Shown here: piece by piece, positions 57,156 through 64,000 of the stretch
How positions within the stretch are numbered: the first letter of the stretch is position 1
Layout of the letters: each line of letters begins with the position of its first letter
NCBI GenBank assembly: GCA_903901915.1
Contig: CAIUSV010000075.1
Location: forward strand, 1 to 64,000
Length of the DNA stretch: 64,000 nt
DNA from: an uncultured Rhodospirillaceae bacterium
GTDB lineage: Bacteria > Pseudomonadota > Alphaproteobacteria > Rhodospirillales > Magnetospirillaceae
Direction of reading: 5' to 3'
Position numbers and translations under genes: made by a program
Notes under the pieces: model-generated
The model's input: the letters and a program-made list of their open reading frames with translations, nothing else
Told to the model about the DNA's origin: nothing
The model's database searches: none

Positions 57156-58616
57156 ATGGGTATTATTTGGCGCGATACCATGTCGGTTGGGATTGGCGAG
57201 ATCGATCGGGATCATAAAAGGCTGGTCGCCATGGCCAACGCCATGGAAAAGGCGGTCGCCTCGTCCGACGAGACGGTGGTGCGGGCCGTAATGCAGGAAT
57301 TGACCCGCTATGTGGTCGATCATTTCCGGCGCGAGGAAGGCATTCTCGCCCGCCTTGGCGATACCGGCCTGGGGCGTCACAAGGAATTGCACGCGGCGGC
57401 GGCCGACCGGCTGCTGGCGCTTGGCCGGCGCTATTCGATCGTGACCGACGCGGCTGAACGCAACGGCATCGCCCAACAGCTTCATACCTTCCTCAATCAT
57501 TGGATCATCAACCATATCCTGAAGGAGGACATGCGGATAAAGGCGGGCAGGGGCGCGCCGCCGGCCGCGCCCGATACCGTCGCGGTGTCGGTTGAACCGG
57601 TATCCAAGCCCGAGGCTCCCCGGTCCGCCGACGTTGAGTATTCGCTGCCGGGGCATTTGGCGCATCTGCTGAAGCGGATCGAGTACGTCGCGCCGTCGCT
57701 GCCGTCGCCGGAAGGCGGCTTCGAGTCGTTCGAGCGACTGTGCGAGGCGGCGGTCTGCCGCCGGGTGGACGCGGTCCTGGTTTTCTTCCAGCGCGACAAT
57801 CCCGATCTGGTTCGCGAGCTGCCGCCGGTGTTTCTGGCGTCGCCGGAATTCGCGACAAAGCTGCGCCGGGCCATCGGCGCCTTCATCATTCCCGAAATCC
57901 TGCGCAGTCGGCAGCTGCGCATGCTCGAGACCCGGTTCGACTGGCGCAAGGCCGATGCCCGGAGCTTCTGGGAGTCGGTGCCGCCGGAAGTGGCCGCCGA
58001 CATCATGGAGCGCTGGGCCGCCGCCTGGACCGGACTTCGGCTGGTGGAGAAGGTCGGCGAGGATGGCGGCAAGGTCCTCCAGGTCCGCGACACCACCCGG
58101 CGCCTGCGCGAGATGTTGCAGCCGGATACGCCGGAGGCCTATGACCTGCCGAGGATCTGTAACCCCGAGCTCGATGTCTTCCGATCACTGTTTTGCATCG
58201 ACCCCGAGGTTCTGGTCAGGTTGAACCGCGCGTGGCGCAAATGCCACGACCTCTATGAGCAGGAGATGGACCCCCGCATTTTCCAGCAGAAGGCCCGTGA
58301 CGGGGCCTTCCGCGATACGTTGCTGGAGGCGTTTCATGGCCTGCCCGCCCATTGGGGTGAATTCCTGGTGCTGACCAGCTATCGGGTGTTCGCGCGGGTT
58401 ACCACCCATTTTCTCGAACGCTTCACCACCAATCTCGGCCGCACCGCCGACGAGCGCCACGAGCATATGCCGTACCTGATGCGTACTCTTGCCCACGCTC
58501 ACCGGATTCACGCCATCCGCAGCCGCGAGCGGCTGGAAGAGGCCCAATGGCAGGCGCAACGCCAGGAACTGGGAAAGATCCTGCGTGGCCTCGGGACCAC
58601 GGAACGAGAGGAATGA
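57156..58616 (+). CDS. Hemerythrin-domain protein with large unknown C-terminal domain
   Basis: This 486-residue protein starts with a full hemerythrin domain (residues 1-130) with all diiron ligands: His20, His56, Glu60, His75, His79, His120 and Asp125. A proline- and alanine-rich linker (130-160) joins it to a C-terminal domain of about 320 residues that I cannot assign, with sequences such as GGFESFERLCEAAVCRRVDAVLVFF and helix-rich ends. No transmembrane segment or signal peptide. It could be an O2- or redox-dependent regulator or enzyme. Cluster context: HD-GYP and unknown genes on one side, a small Cys-rich gene on the other. Confidence 0.82.
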   Translation: MGIIWRDTMSVGIGEIDRDHKRLVAMANAMEKAVASSDETVVRAVMQELTRYVVDHFRREEGILARLGDTGLGRHKELHAAAADRLLALGRRYSIVTDAAERNGIAQQLHTFLNHWIINHILKEDMRIKAGRGAPPAAPDTVAVSVEPVSKPEAPRSADVEYSLPGHLAHLLKRIEYVAPSLPSPEGGFESFERLCEAAVCRRVDAVLVFFQRDNPDLVRELPPVFLASPEFATKLRRAIGAFIIPEILRSRQLRMLETRFDWRKADARSFWESVPPEVAADIMERWAAAWTGLRLVEKVGEDGGKVLQVRDTTRRLREMLQPDTPEAYDLPRICNPELDVFRSLFCIDPEVLVRLNRAWRKCHDLYEQEMDPRIFQQKARDGAFRDTLLEAFHGLPAHWGEFLVLTSYRVFARVTTHFLERFTTNLGRTADERHEHMPYLMRTLAHAHRIHAIRSRERLEEAQWQAQRQELGKILRGLGTTEREE

Positions 58617-58769
58617 CCCCGGTCGGATGCGGCTTGCCCCAAACTTTCGCATAGGGTTGGCGCATAGGTATGAAGCGGCAAAATTTCACGGAGTTGGGGT
58701 GTAAACCCGATTGTGGAATTTAATAGCTTGCTTTAGACGAGGCGGCAAAACGAGGGGGAGTCCGAAAGA

Positions 58770-58952
58770 ATGCGCGCTACCAAGGCATTCACCCAACAGC
58801 AGGCGATAATGCTGCGCTGTGTCGCATGCCGCTATTTCGTCTACGAACGGTGCAGTCATTCCACCGCGCGCCTCGACGGCGACGACTCTCGCGAGGACGA
58901 GTGCCGGCACTTCCGTTTCGCCCAGTCCCACGCCATCGCGGTGGGATTCTAA
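58770..58952 (+). CDS. Small Cys-rich protein, 60 aa
   Basis: The 60-residue product has four cysteines in a C-x2-C-x7-C-x16-C pattern (Cys17, Cys20, Cys28, Cys45) that could bind zinc or an iron-sulfur cluster. It begins MRATKAFTQQQAIMLRCVACRYFVYERC. A GAGGGGGAG ribosome-binding site lies about 12 bases upstream. It is separated from the hemerythrin fusion by 150 bases on the same strand and ended by the bidirectional terminator at 58989. Function unknown. Confidence 0.65.
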   Translation: MRATKAFTQQQAIMLRCVACRYFVYERCSHSTARLDGDDSREDECRHFRFAQSHAIAVGF

Positions 58953-58988
58953 CCCTTCGCCGCGACCTTGGTGTCGACGCAGGAAAAA

Positions 58989-59012
58989 GGCCCCGGGATC
59001 GCTCCCGGGGCC
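58989..59012. terminator. Bidirectional terminator between Cys-rich gene and rpsI
   Basis: GGCCCCGGG and CCCGGGGCC form a perfect 9-bp stem with a 6-base loop. On the minus strand it is followed by TTTTTCC, ending the rplM-rpsI transcript; on the plus strand by TTCTCC, ending the Cys-rich gene. Confidence 0.85.
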
Positions 59013-59040
59013 TTCTCCGTTTCCGCTTTCGAAGCGCCGA

Positions 59041-59511
59041 TCAGCGCTTGGAGAACTGGGTGGAACGGCGAGCCTTGTGCTTGCCGTACTTCTTGCGCTC
59101 GACCACGCGGGAATCGCGGGTGAGGAAGCCGCCCGCCTTCAACGCCGGCCGCAGGCTGGGGTCGAAGAAGGTCAGCGCCCGGCTGATGCCGTGGCGAAGC
59201 GCGCCGGCCTGACCCGACAGGCCGCCGCCGGTGACGGTGCAGCTGACGTCAAACTGCCCCTCGACGCGGGCGGTCTGGAACGGCTGGTTGATGATCATGC
59301 GCAGCACCGGACGGGCGAAGTAGACCGGCAGGTCGCGACCGTTGACGATGATCTTGCCCGAACCGGGCTTTACCCACACGCGGGCGATGGCGTTCTTGCG
59401 CTTGCCGGTGGCGTAGGAGCGGCCCTGGGCATCGACCTTGCGCACATGCACGGGCTGGGCCGGGGCCGACGAAGTGGCCTGAAGATCGGCCAAGCTGGAG
59501 AGATCGGCCAT
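59041..59511 (-). CDS. rpsI: Small ribosomal subunit protein S9
   Basis: This 156-residue protein contains the conserved S9 core: [24 protein letters not shown] and the C-terminal basic tail ending [11 protein letters not shown], which reaches the P-site. The length is slightly above the bacterial norm (about 130) due to an N-terminal extension typical of alphaproteobacteria. It follows rplM by 4 bases, forming the standard rplM-rpsI operon. Confidence 0.98.
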   Translation of the reverse strand: MADLSSLADLQATSSAPAQPVHVRKVDAQGRSYATGKRKNAIARVWVKPGSGKIIVNGRDLPVYFARPVLRMIINQPFQTARVEGQFDVSCTVTGGGLSGQAGALRHGISRALTFFDPSLRPALKAGGFLTRDSRVVERKKYGKHKARRSTQFSKR

Positions 59512-59515
59512 GGGA

Positions 59516-59974
59516 CTACCTCTTGTTCTTCGGGTTCATCGCGCCGACGTCCAGCGACACGGGCTGCTGCGCCTCGTGCGGATGGGCGGCGCCGGCATAG
59601 ACGCGCAGGTTCTTCATCTGCTGGCGACCGAGCGGACCACGGGTGATCATGCGCTCGACGGCCTTCTCGATGACCCGCTCGGGGAAGCGCCCCGACAGCA
59701 ACTGGCCGACGGTGCGGTCCTTGATGCCACCGGGATGGCCGGTGTGCCAGTAGAAGCGCTTGTCGGCGAGCTTGTTGCCGGTCAGCTTGACCTTCTCGGC
59801 ATTGACGACGATGACGTTGTCGCCCATGTCCACATGCGGGGTGTAGGTCGGGAGATGCTTGCCGCGCAGGCGCATCGAAATGATGCTGGCCAGCCGGCCG
59901 AGCACGACGCCGTCCGCGTCGATCACGACCCACTTCTTTTCAACTTCGGACGGTTTGGCGTTATAGGTCTTCAT
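59516..59974 (-). CDS. rplM: Large ribosomal subunit protein L13
   Basis: This 152-residue protein shows L13 family features: [30 protein letters not shown], then [25 protein letters not shown] and GMLP-like [30 protein letters not shown]. The ATG at 59974 is the conserved start; a GTG three codons upstream would add MGA. It is the first gene of the rplM-rpsI operon with a good promoter at 60035-60063 and a leader hairpin. Confidence 0.98.
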   Translation of the reverse strand: MKTYNAKPSEVEKKWVVIDADGVVLGRLASIISMRLRGKHLPTYTPHVDMGDNVIVVNAEKVKLTGNKLADKRFYWHTGHPGGIKDRTVGQLLSGRFPERVIEKAVERMITRGPLGRQQMKNLRVYAGAAHPHEAQQPVSLDVGAMNPKNKR

Positions 59975-60001
59975 GGCACCCACGGCGAAACCAGTTGGCG
60001 T

Positions 60002-60023
60002 CGCCCCGGATTATCCCGGGGCG
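60002..60023 (-). promoter_or_regulatory. Leader hairpin upstream of rplM
   Basis: CGCCCCGG and CCGGGGCG form a perfect 8-bp stem around a 6-base AU-rich loop, lying within the first 30 bases of the predicted rplM transcript. No U-tract follows it, so it is more likely a protein-binding or stability element than a terminator. Autogenous control by L13 is only a suggestion. Confidence 0.45.
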
Positions 60024-60034
60024 TCGAGGGCGCG

Positions 60035-60063
60035 GAGTATGCCACAGAAATCATTTTCGTCAA
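60035..60063 (-). promoter_or_regulatory. Sigma-70-type promoter of rplM-rpsI
   Basis: On the minus strand TTGACG (complement of 60058-60063) is followed after 16-17 bases by CATACT/ATACTC (complement of 60035-60041), about 60 bases upstream of the rplM start. Confidence 0.65.
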
Positions 60064-60153
60064 CAGCAAAATAATCGTGTGAAATCAATAAGTTGTTGTT
60101 GCGGTACTATGGCACCGCGCCGGTGATGGCCGGAATTACAGGGACTTCGCCGT

Positions 60154-61503
60154 CTACTTGACCCCCATGGTGACGTCGGGTAGCCAGACCGCGATGCCGG
60201 GGAACAGGCACAACAGCAGCACCGCCAGCATCATCAGCCCGACGAACGGGATCACCCCCCACACCACGTCGTCGAGCGGGATGTCGGGGGCGACGTTCTT
60301 GATGACGAAGATGTTCAGCCCCACCGGCGGATGGATCAGGCCCATTTCCATGACGATGGTCATCACCACCCCGAACCACACCAGATCGAAGCCGGCGGCC
60401 TTGAGCGGCGGCAGGATGATCGGTGCCGTCATCAAGATGATCGACACCGGCGGCAGGAAGAAGCCAAGCACCACCACCATCAGCAGGATGGCGATCAGCA
60501 GCACCCATTTCGACAGATGCATATCGACGATCCATTGGGCCGACGATTGGCTGATGTGGAGATAGCTGATCACATAGGAGTAAAGCAGGCTCATGCCGAT
60601 GATGAACATCAGCATGGTGGATTCGCGAATGGCGCTGGCCAGGATCGGTGCCAGATCCCTGGGCCGCCACATGCCGTAGATCACCGCGATCAGCGCCAGC
60701 GCCAGCAGGCCGCCCAGCCCGGCGGTCTCCGAAGGGGTGGCATAGCCGCCGTACAGCGCCACCATCACGCCGGTCAGCAGGATGACGAACGGCAAGACCC
60801 GGGGGAGCATCCGGGTCTTTTCGGCCAGGGTCATGGTGTTGTCGTCGAGATAGGCGGACTTGGCGCCGCCGCCGCGCCAGGTGGCCATGGCGGCGCGATA
60901 TTCCTTCTTGAACCGCCAACCGGCATAGGCCGAGAACAGCACCACCAGCAGCAGCCCGGGGAAGATGCCGGCCAGGAACAGCCGTCCCAGCGACTGCTCG
61001 GCGGCGACCGCGAACAGGATCATGGTGATGGACGGCGGCAGCAGGATGCCGAGCGTGCCGCCGGCGGCGATGATGCCGGCGGCAAAGCCCGGGGAATAGC
61101 CCCGCGCCCGCATCTCGGGGATACCGGCGCTGCCGATGGCCGAACAGGTGGCGGGGCTGGACCCGGCCATGGCGGCGAATACGGCGCAGGCGAACACGTT
61201 GGCGATGCCCAGGCCGCCGGGGACGCGGTGCATCCAGGCATGGATGACGGAATAGAGGTCGGCGCCGGCCCGCGACTTGCCGATGGCGGCGCCTTTCAGA
61301 ATGAACAGCGGAATCGACAGCAAGGTGATGCTGGCCATCTCCTCGTAGACGTTCTGGGTGATGGTATCCAGCGACGCCCCCGGCATGAAGACATACATGA
61401 ACGCCACCGCCACGCCGCCCAGGGCGAAGGCGATGGGCATGCCCGAGAACATCATCACCAGGGTGGCGACGCCGTACAAGGTGCCGACTAGTCCGACGCT
61501 CAT
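60154..61503 (-). CDS. dctM: TRAP transporter large permease (DctM)
   Basis: This 449-residue membrane protein has 12 to 13 hydrophobic segments and the DctM motifs GGYATPSETAGLGGLLAL and PPITMIL-like LLPPSITMILFAV. It moves a carboxylate or related solute using a sodium gradient, taking it from the binding protein. Its start overlaps the DctQ stop (ATGA). The substrate is not recognisable. It is the last gene of dctP-dctQ-dctM. Confidence 0.95.
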   Translation of the reverse strand: MSVGLVGTLYGVATLVMMFSGMPIAFALGGVAVAFMYVFMPGASLDTITQNVYEEMASITLLSIPLFILKGAAIGKSRAGADLYSVIHAWMHRVPGGLGIANVFACAVFAAMAGSSPATCSAIGSAGIPEMRARGYSPGFAAGIIAAGGTLGILLPPSITMILFAVAAEQSLGRLFLAGIFPGLLLVVLFSAYAGWRFKKEYRAAMATWRGGGAKSAYLDDNTMTLAEKTRMLPRVLPFVILLTGVMVALYGGYATPSETAGLGGLLALALIAVIYGMWRPRDLAPILASAIRESTMLMFIIGMSLLYSYVISYLHISQSSAQWIVDMHLSKWVLLIAILLMVVVLGFFLPPVSIILMTAPIILPPLKAAGFDLVWFGVVMTIVMEMGLIHPPVGLNIFVIKNVAPDIPLDDVVWGVIPFVGLMMLAVLLLCLFPGIAVWLPDVTMGVK

Positions 61504-62021
61504 GGTTCAGCCCTCAGGCGTCCGCCCCGGCAGGCGGCCAGCGCCTGAAGCACGATCTGCGCCGCCAGCAGCGTCATTCCCACCGCCATCAGCGAATAGG
61601 GAATCCACAGCGGCGGCGCCCACGACGAGGACGAGGTCTGGCCTTCCTCCACCGCTTCCCACCACAAGGTCCACGACTTCCAGGCGAAGAAGCCGCAGAA
61701 CCCGGCCGAGGCGATATCGCACAGCAACAGTCGCAGACGGTTGAGGGCGGGGGGCAGCAATCCCGCCACCGCCTGGATGCCGACATGGCCGCGCCCGGCC
61801 TGGACGCAGGCACCGCACATGAAGGTCAGGCCGACCAGCAGGAACACGGCGGCCTCGTCTTGCCAATCGGTGGGGATTTTCAGGAAATAGCGCAGCACCA
61901 CGCTGCCGGTCAGGACCAACGCCGCCGCCACCAGGGCCAGCATCGAAGCGGCCATCACCGCCCGATTGGCAGCCGCCATGGCGCGGGCGGCGTGATCCAG
62001 CACGCCGCCGCCGTGGCTCAC
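61500..62021 (-). CDS. dctQ: TRAP transporter small permease (DctQ)
   Basis: This 173-residue protein has four transmembrane segments (about 23-45, 60-78, 95-115, 140-160) and the DctQ core (DWQDEAAVFLLVGLTFMCGACVQAGRGHVGIQ). It pairs with DctM. Its start overlaps the DctP stop, and its own stop overlaps the dctM start, so the three genes are tightly coupled. Confidence 0.93.
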   Translation of the reverse strand: MSHGGGVLDHAARAMAAANRAVMAASMLALVAAALVLTGSVVLRYFLKIPTDWQDEAAVFLLVGLTFMCGACVQAGRGHVGIQAVAGLLPPALNRLRLLLCDIASAGFCGFFAWKSWTLWWEAVEEGQTSSSSWAPPLWIPYSLMAVGMTLLAAQIVLQALAACRGGRLRAEP

Positions 62022-63049
62022 AGCAACTGCTCCGCCAGCCGCAGGATGGTGGCGCAGGTGTCGTTGCGGGCGGCATAGTCCTTCCAGGCGGTCTCACGGG
62101 CGATGGCCTGCCACTTGCGGACCGACTCGACGGACAGGTCATGCACCTGGGCGCCGGCCTTGGCATAGATCTTGGCCACGTCCTGGTCGTCGACCTTGGC
62201 GTTTTCCGTGCCGAATCCCTCCATCTCCGCGCCCACCGCCATCACCACGTCCTGCATGTCCTTGGGCAGTCCCTCGAACACCGAACGCGAGACCAACAGC
62301 GGCTCCAGCATGAACCAGTAGGCGGTGCCGCGGCCGGTGGTCAGGCTTTTGGCGATTTCTTCCAGGCGGAAGGAAATCAGGCTGGTGGAGGATGTCATGG
62401 CGGCGTCGAGCGCCCCGGTCTGCATCGCGGCATAGATTTCGTTCGACGGCAACGAGATCACGGCGGCGCCCGCCGCCTTCAACACCATGTCCATCTCGCG
62501 CGAGCCGCCGCGCACCTTCAGTCCCTTGGCGTCGTCGGGGTCGATGATGGGCTTGGCGCGGCTGGCGACACCGCCGGCCTGCCAGATCCAGCTGACGATT
62601 TTGATACCCTTGTCGGCCAGCAGGTCGGACAGCAGCTTGCCTACCGGCGCGGTTTTCCAGGCGGCGCCCTGCTGGTAGGTGGTGACCACGCCCGGCATCA
62701 GTCCGATATTGACCTCGGGCATCTCGCCGCCGGCGTAGGACAGCGGATAGAGCGACATATCCAGCGCGCCCTTGCGCAGCGCCGAGAACTGGGCGTTGGT
62801 CTTCATCAGCGACGAACCGGGATAGACCACGCCCTTCAGGGCACCGCCGGTGCGCTTTTCCAGCTCGGCGGCGAACCGGCGACACAGCCGGTCGCGAAAA
62901 TCACCCTCGGTCAGGGTGCCGCCGGGGAACTGATGCGAGATCTTGAGTTCCGTCGGGGCGGCGGCCAGCGCCCTTCTCCCGATGAACGGCGCGGCGAGGC
63001 AGGGCGCGGCCAGCGCGCCGGTCATGAAGTCACGTCTGCTGACGGTCAT
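62018..63049 (-). CDS. dctP: TRAP transporter substrate-binding protein (DctP)
   Basis: This 343-residue periplasmic binding protein has a Tat-type signal (SRRDFMTGALAAPCLAAPF, residues 4-22, cleaved near ALA-AA) and the DctP fold, including the conserved Arg-containing QVRGGS-like LKVRGGSREMDMVL and the SRSVFEGLPKDMQ hinge. I chose the ATG at 63049 (MTVSRRDFM) with an AGGAGAG ribosome-binding site 7 bases upstream. The ligand is not clear; DctP proteins of this type bind dicarboxylates or keto acids. Confidence 0.93.
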   Translation of the reverse strand: MTVSRRDFMTGALAAPCLAAPFIGRRALAAAPTELKISHQFPGGTLTEGDFRDRLCRRFAAELEKRTGGALKGVVYPGSSLMKTNAQFSALRKGALDMSLYPLSYAGGEMPEVNIGLMPGVVTTYQQGAAWKTAPVGKLLSDLLADKGIKIVSWIWQAGGVASRAKPIIDPDDAKGLKVRGGSREMDMVLKAAGAAVISLPSNEIYAAMQTGALDAAMTSSTSLISFRLEEIAKSLTTGRGTAYWFMLEPLLVSRSVFEGLPKDMQDVVMAVGAEMEGFGTENAKVDDQDVAKIYAKAGAQVHDLSVESVRKWQAIARETAWKDYAARNDTCATILRLAEQLL

Positions 63050-63154
63050 CTCTTGCTCTCCTGTGACGTTCCCTGTGACGGCCGGTTTCCGGCGCATTCA
63101 TTAACTAGAGAGTTTTGGCGTGCGACCGCCGATGTCAACGGTTATCGCACGGAT

Positions 63155-63871
63155 TCAGTCCACTTTCGCCGTCAGGGCCAGCAGCCGTTCCGCCGCCGCG
63201 ATGTCGGCTTTCAGCGCGGCGCGCCGGTCGGCGGCCTCCCAATCCTCGCCCCACAGCTCGATCTGGTAGGTCTCGTCCAATTGCGACAGCTCGAAGGTCT
63301 GCGCGGCGTCAAGTCTTCCGGCCGCCAGGGCCAGGGCCAGGACCAAAGAACCGGCGGCCACGGTCGCCGACTGTACCGCGGTCAGCCGCCATGGATCGAG
63401 GCGGTCGACCGCGCGCTCCAGCGCCGCCAGTGCCGGACGGGGCTGTTCCACCGCCAGCAGGCTGGTGGTGATCAGCAGCGGCGCATCAAGGGCCAGGGCC
63501 GCCCAGTCCAACAGCGGCTGCCAACCGGCGGTCTGCCGCGCCACCAGATCGGCCGGCGTCTCGGCGCGATAGCACAGCAGGTCGGTGCCGGCGTAGTTCA
63601 GCAGCTCGGCGGTGATGTGCGGGCGCTCGGGGCCGACCCGGTCCAGGGCGGTGCTGGCCAGCTGGGTCAGCGGCATGGTCGATGGCGCGATGGTGCCCGC
63701 CTGGGCCTCCCATTCGGCGGCGACCGCCGCGGCCAGGGCGTGGGTCGGCAGCGTCAGCCGTCGGCCACCGGGAGTCTTGACCGGCTTGCCGTCGAGGCGG
63801 ATGGCGAAGCCGTCGGCGATGGCGGCGGCTTCGGCGGCGGTATAGAAGCGCTTGAGTGGTTTTGGCGGCAT
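63155..63871 (-). CDS. ATP12-family F1-ATPase assembly chaperone
   Basis: This 238-residue protein matches the alphaproteobacterial/mitochondrial ATP12 chaperone that helps assemble the alpha subunit of F1-ATPase. Features are KRFYTAAEAAAIADGFAIRLDGKPVKTP, SAVEQ-like LAVEQPRPALAAL and the C-terminal LDETYQIELWGEDWEA. The start at 63871 (MPPKPLKRFYT) fits the family. In this group the gene commonly follows rRNA pseudouridine synthase and HAD-hydrolase genes; those would lie beyond the window edge. Confidence 0.93.
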   Translation of the reverse strand: MPPKPLKRFYTAAEAAAIADGFAIRLDGKPVKTPGGRRLTLPTHALAAAVAAEWEAQAGTIAPSTMPLTQLASTALDRVGPERPHITAELLNYAGTDLLCYRAETPADLVARQTAGWQPLLDWAALALDAPLLITTSLLAVEQPRPALAALERAVDRLDPWRLTAVQSATVAAGSLVLALALAAGRLDAAQTFELSQLDETYQIELWGEDWEAADRRAALKADIAAAERLLALTAKVD

Positions 63872-63880
63872 GAGATGTCT

Positions 63881-64000
63881 TCAGCGGCGGCGGGAAGCGG
63901 CGACGGTGCGGCACGGCGAGGCGTCCGGCACCGTCCTGCCGACACCTCGGGAGGGGGCGCCCCTGGGGAGCGGGGCCGGGGCCTCGACGGACAATGTCGG
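63881..64000 (-). other. Open frame at the window edge, coding uncertain
   Basis: On the minus strand, a frame runs from the edge to TGA at 63881, encoding about 39 residues rich in Pro, Arg and Ala. It could be the end of the gene upstream of the ATP12 chaperone, but it lacks recognisable motifs and its composition is atypical. It may also be intergenic GC-rich DNA. Confidence 0.25.

Overview
The window is high-GC chromosomal DNA from an alphaproteobacterium, most likely of the Rhodospirillaceae (Magnetospirillum/Phaeospirillum-like). This is inferred from the proteins: a PHB locus (phaR, phaC-like, phaA, phaB), type II homoserine kinase, an ATP12-type F1-ATPase chaperone, a split glycine decarboxylase, an H2-sensing [NiFe] hydrogenase, bacteriohemerythrins, and many chemotaxis and c-di-GMP proteins. 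No rRNA, tRNA or CRISPR array was seen.

Layout. Positions 1-4225 are an accessory patch: a transposase fragment cut by the window edge, small orphan genes, an XRE-type regulator facing an orphan operon across repeated operator-like motifs, and several hairpins. From about 4.2 kb the DNA is core-like. 4.2-7.6 kb holds peroxiredoxin, thioredoxin reductase, a LysR regulator and an Lrp/AsnC regulator. 7.6-12 kb holds a TPR protein, a pentapeptide-repeat protein, a diguanylate cyclase, a response regulator with a novel N-terminus, a membrane protein and RNase HI. 12-16.2 kb holds thrB, an SGNH-type hydrolase, ispH and a lipoprotein. 16.2-20.9 kb is a tandem glycine riboswitch followed by gcvT-gcvH-gcvPA-gcvPB. 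20.9-27.6 kb holds an MlaC-like protein, a GGDEF-EAL protein with a c-heme motif, prmA, a UvrD/PcrA helicase and a TetR regulator.

27.7-41.1 kb is the sensory heart of the window: a micro-gene, an HDAC-like deacetylase, a bacteriohemerythrin, a HupUV-type sensor hydrogenase, a chemoreceptor ending in a PilZ domain, two small unknown proteins, a chemoreceptor with a c-heme motif, and a partner-switching set (STAS protein, receiver-phosphatase-ATPase protein, PAS histidine kinase). 41.1-47.2 kb holds a SulP transporter fused to STAS and cyclic-nucleotide domains and two Kup potassium transporters in tandem. 47.2-50.4 kb holds a sirtuin, a low-molecular-weight phosphatase, a membrane protein, a thioesterase and an enoyl-CoA hydratase. 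50.4-54.8 kb is the PHB locus, in which an unannotated coiled-coil ORF overlaps phaC by 212 bases. 55-59 kb holds an HD-GYP response regulator, two unknown proteins, a hemerythrin fused to a large unknown domain and a small Cys-rich protein. 59-64 kb holds rpsI/rplM, a TRAP transporter and the ATP12 chaperone.

How it fits together. Many proteins would sense gas or redox state (H2, diiron-O2, c-heme) and feed motility, c-di-GMP (one GGDEF cyclase, one GGDEF-EAL, one HD-GYP, one PilZ chemoreceptor) and serine-phosphorylation partner switching. That suits a motile, microaerophilic, metabolically flexible bacterium that stores carbon as PHB. The best candidates for undescribed biology are the heme-chemoreceptor/STAS/phosphatase/kinase cluster, the hemerythrin fusion, the PilZ chemoreceptor next to the H2 sensor, and the overlapping ORF at phaC.
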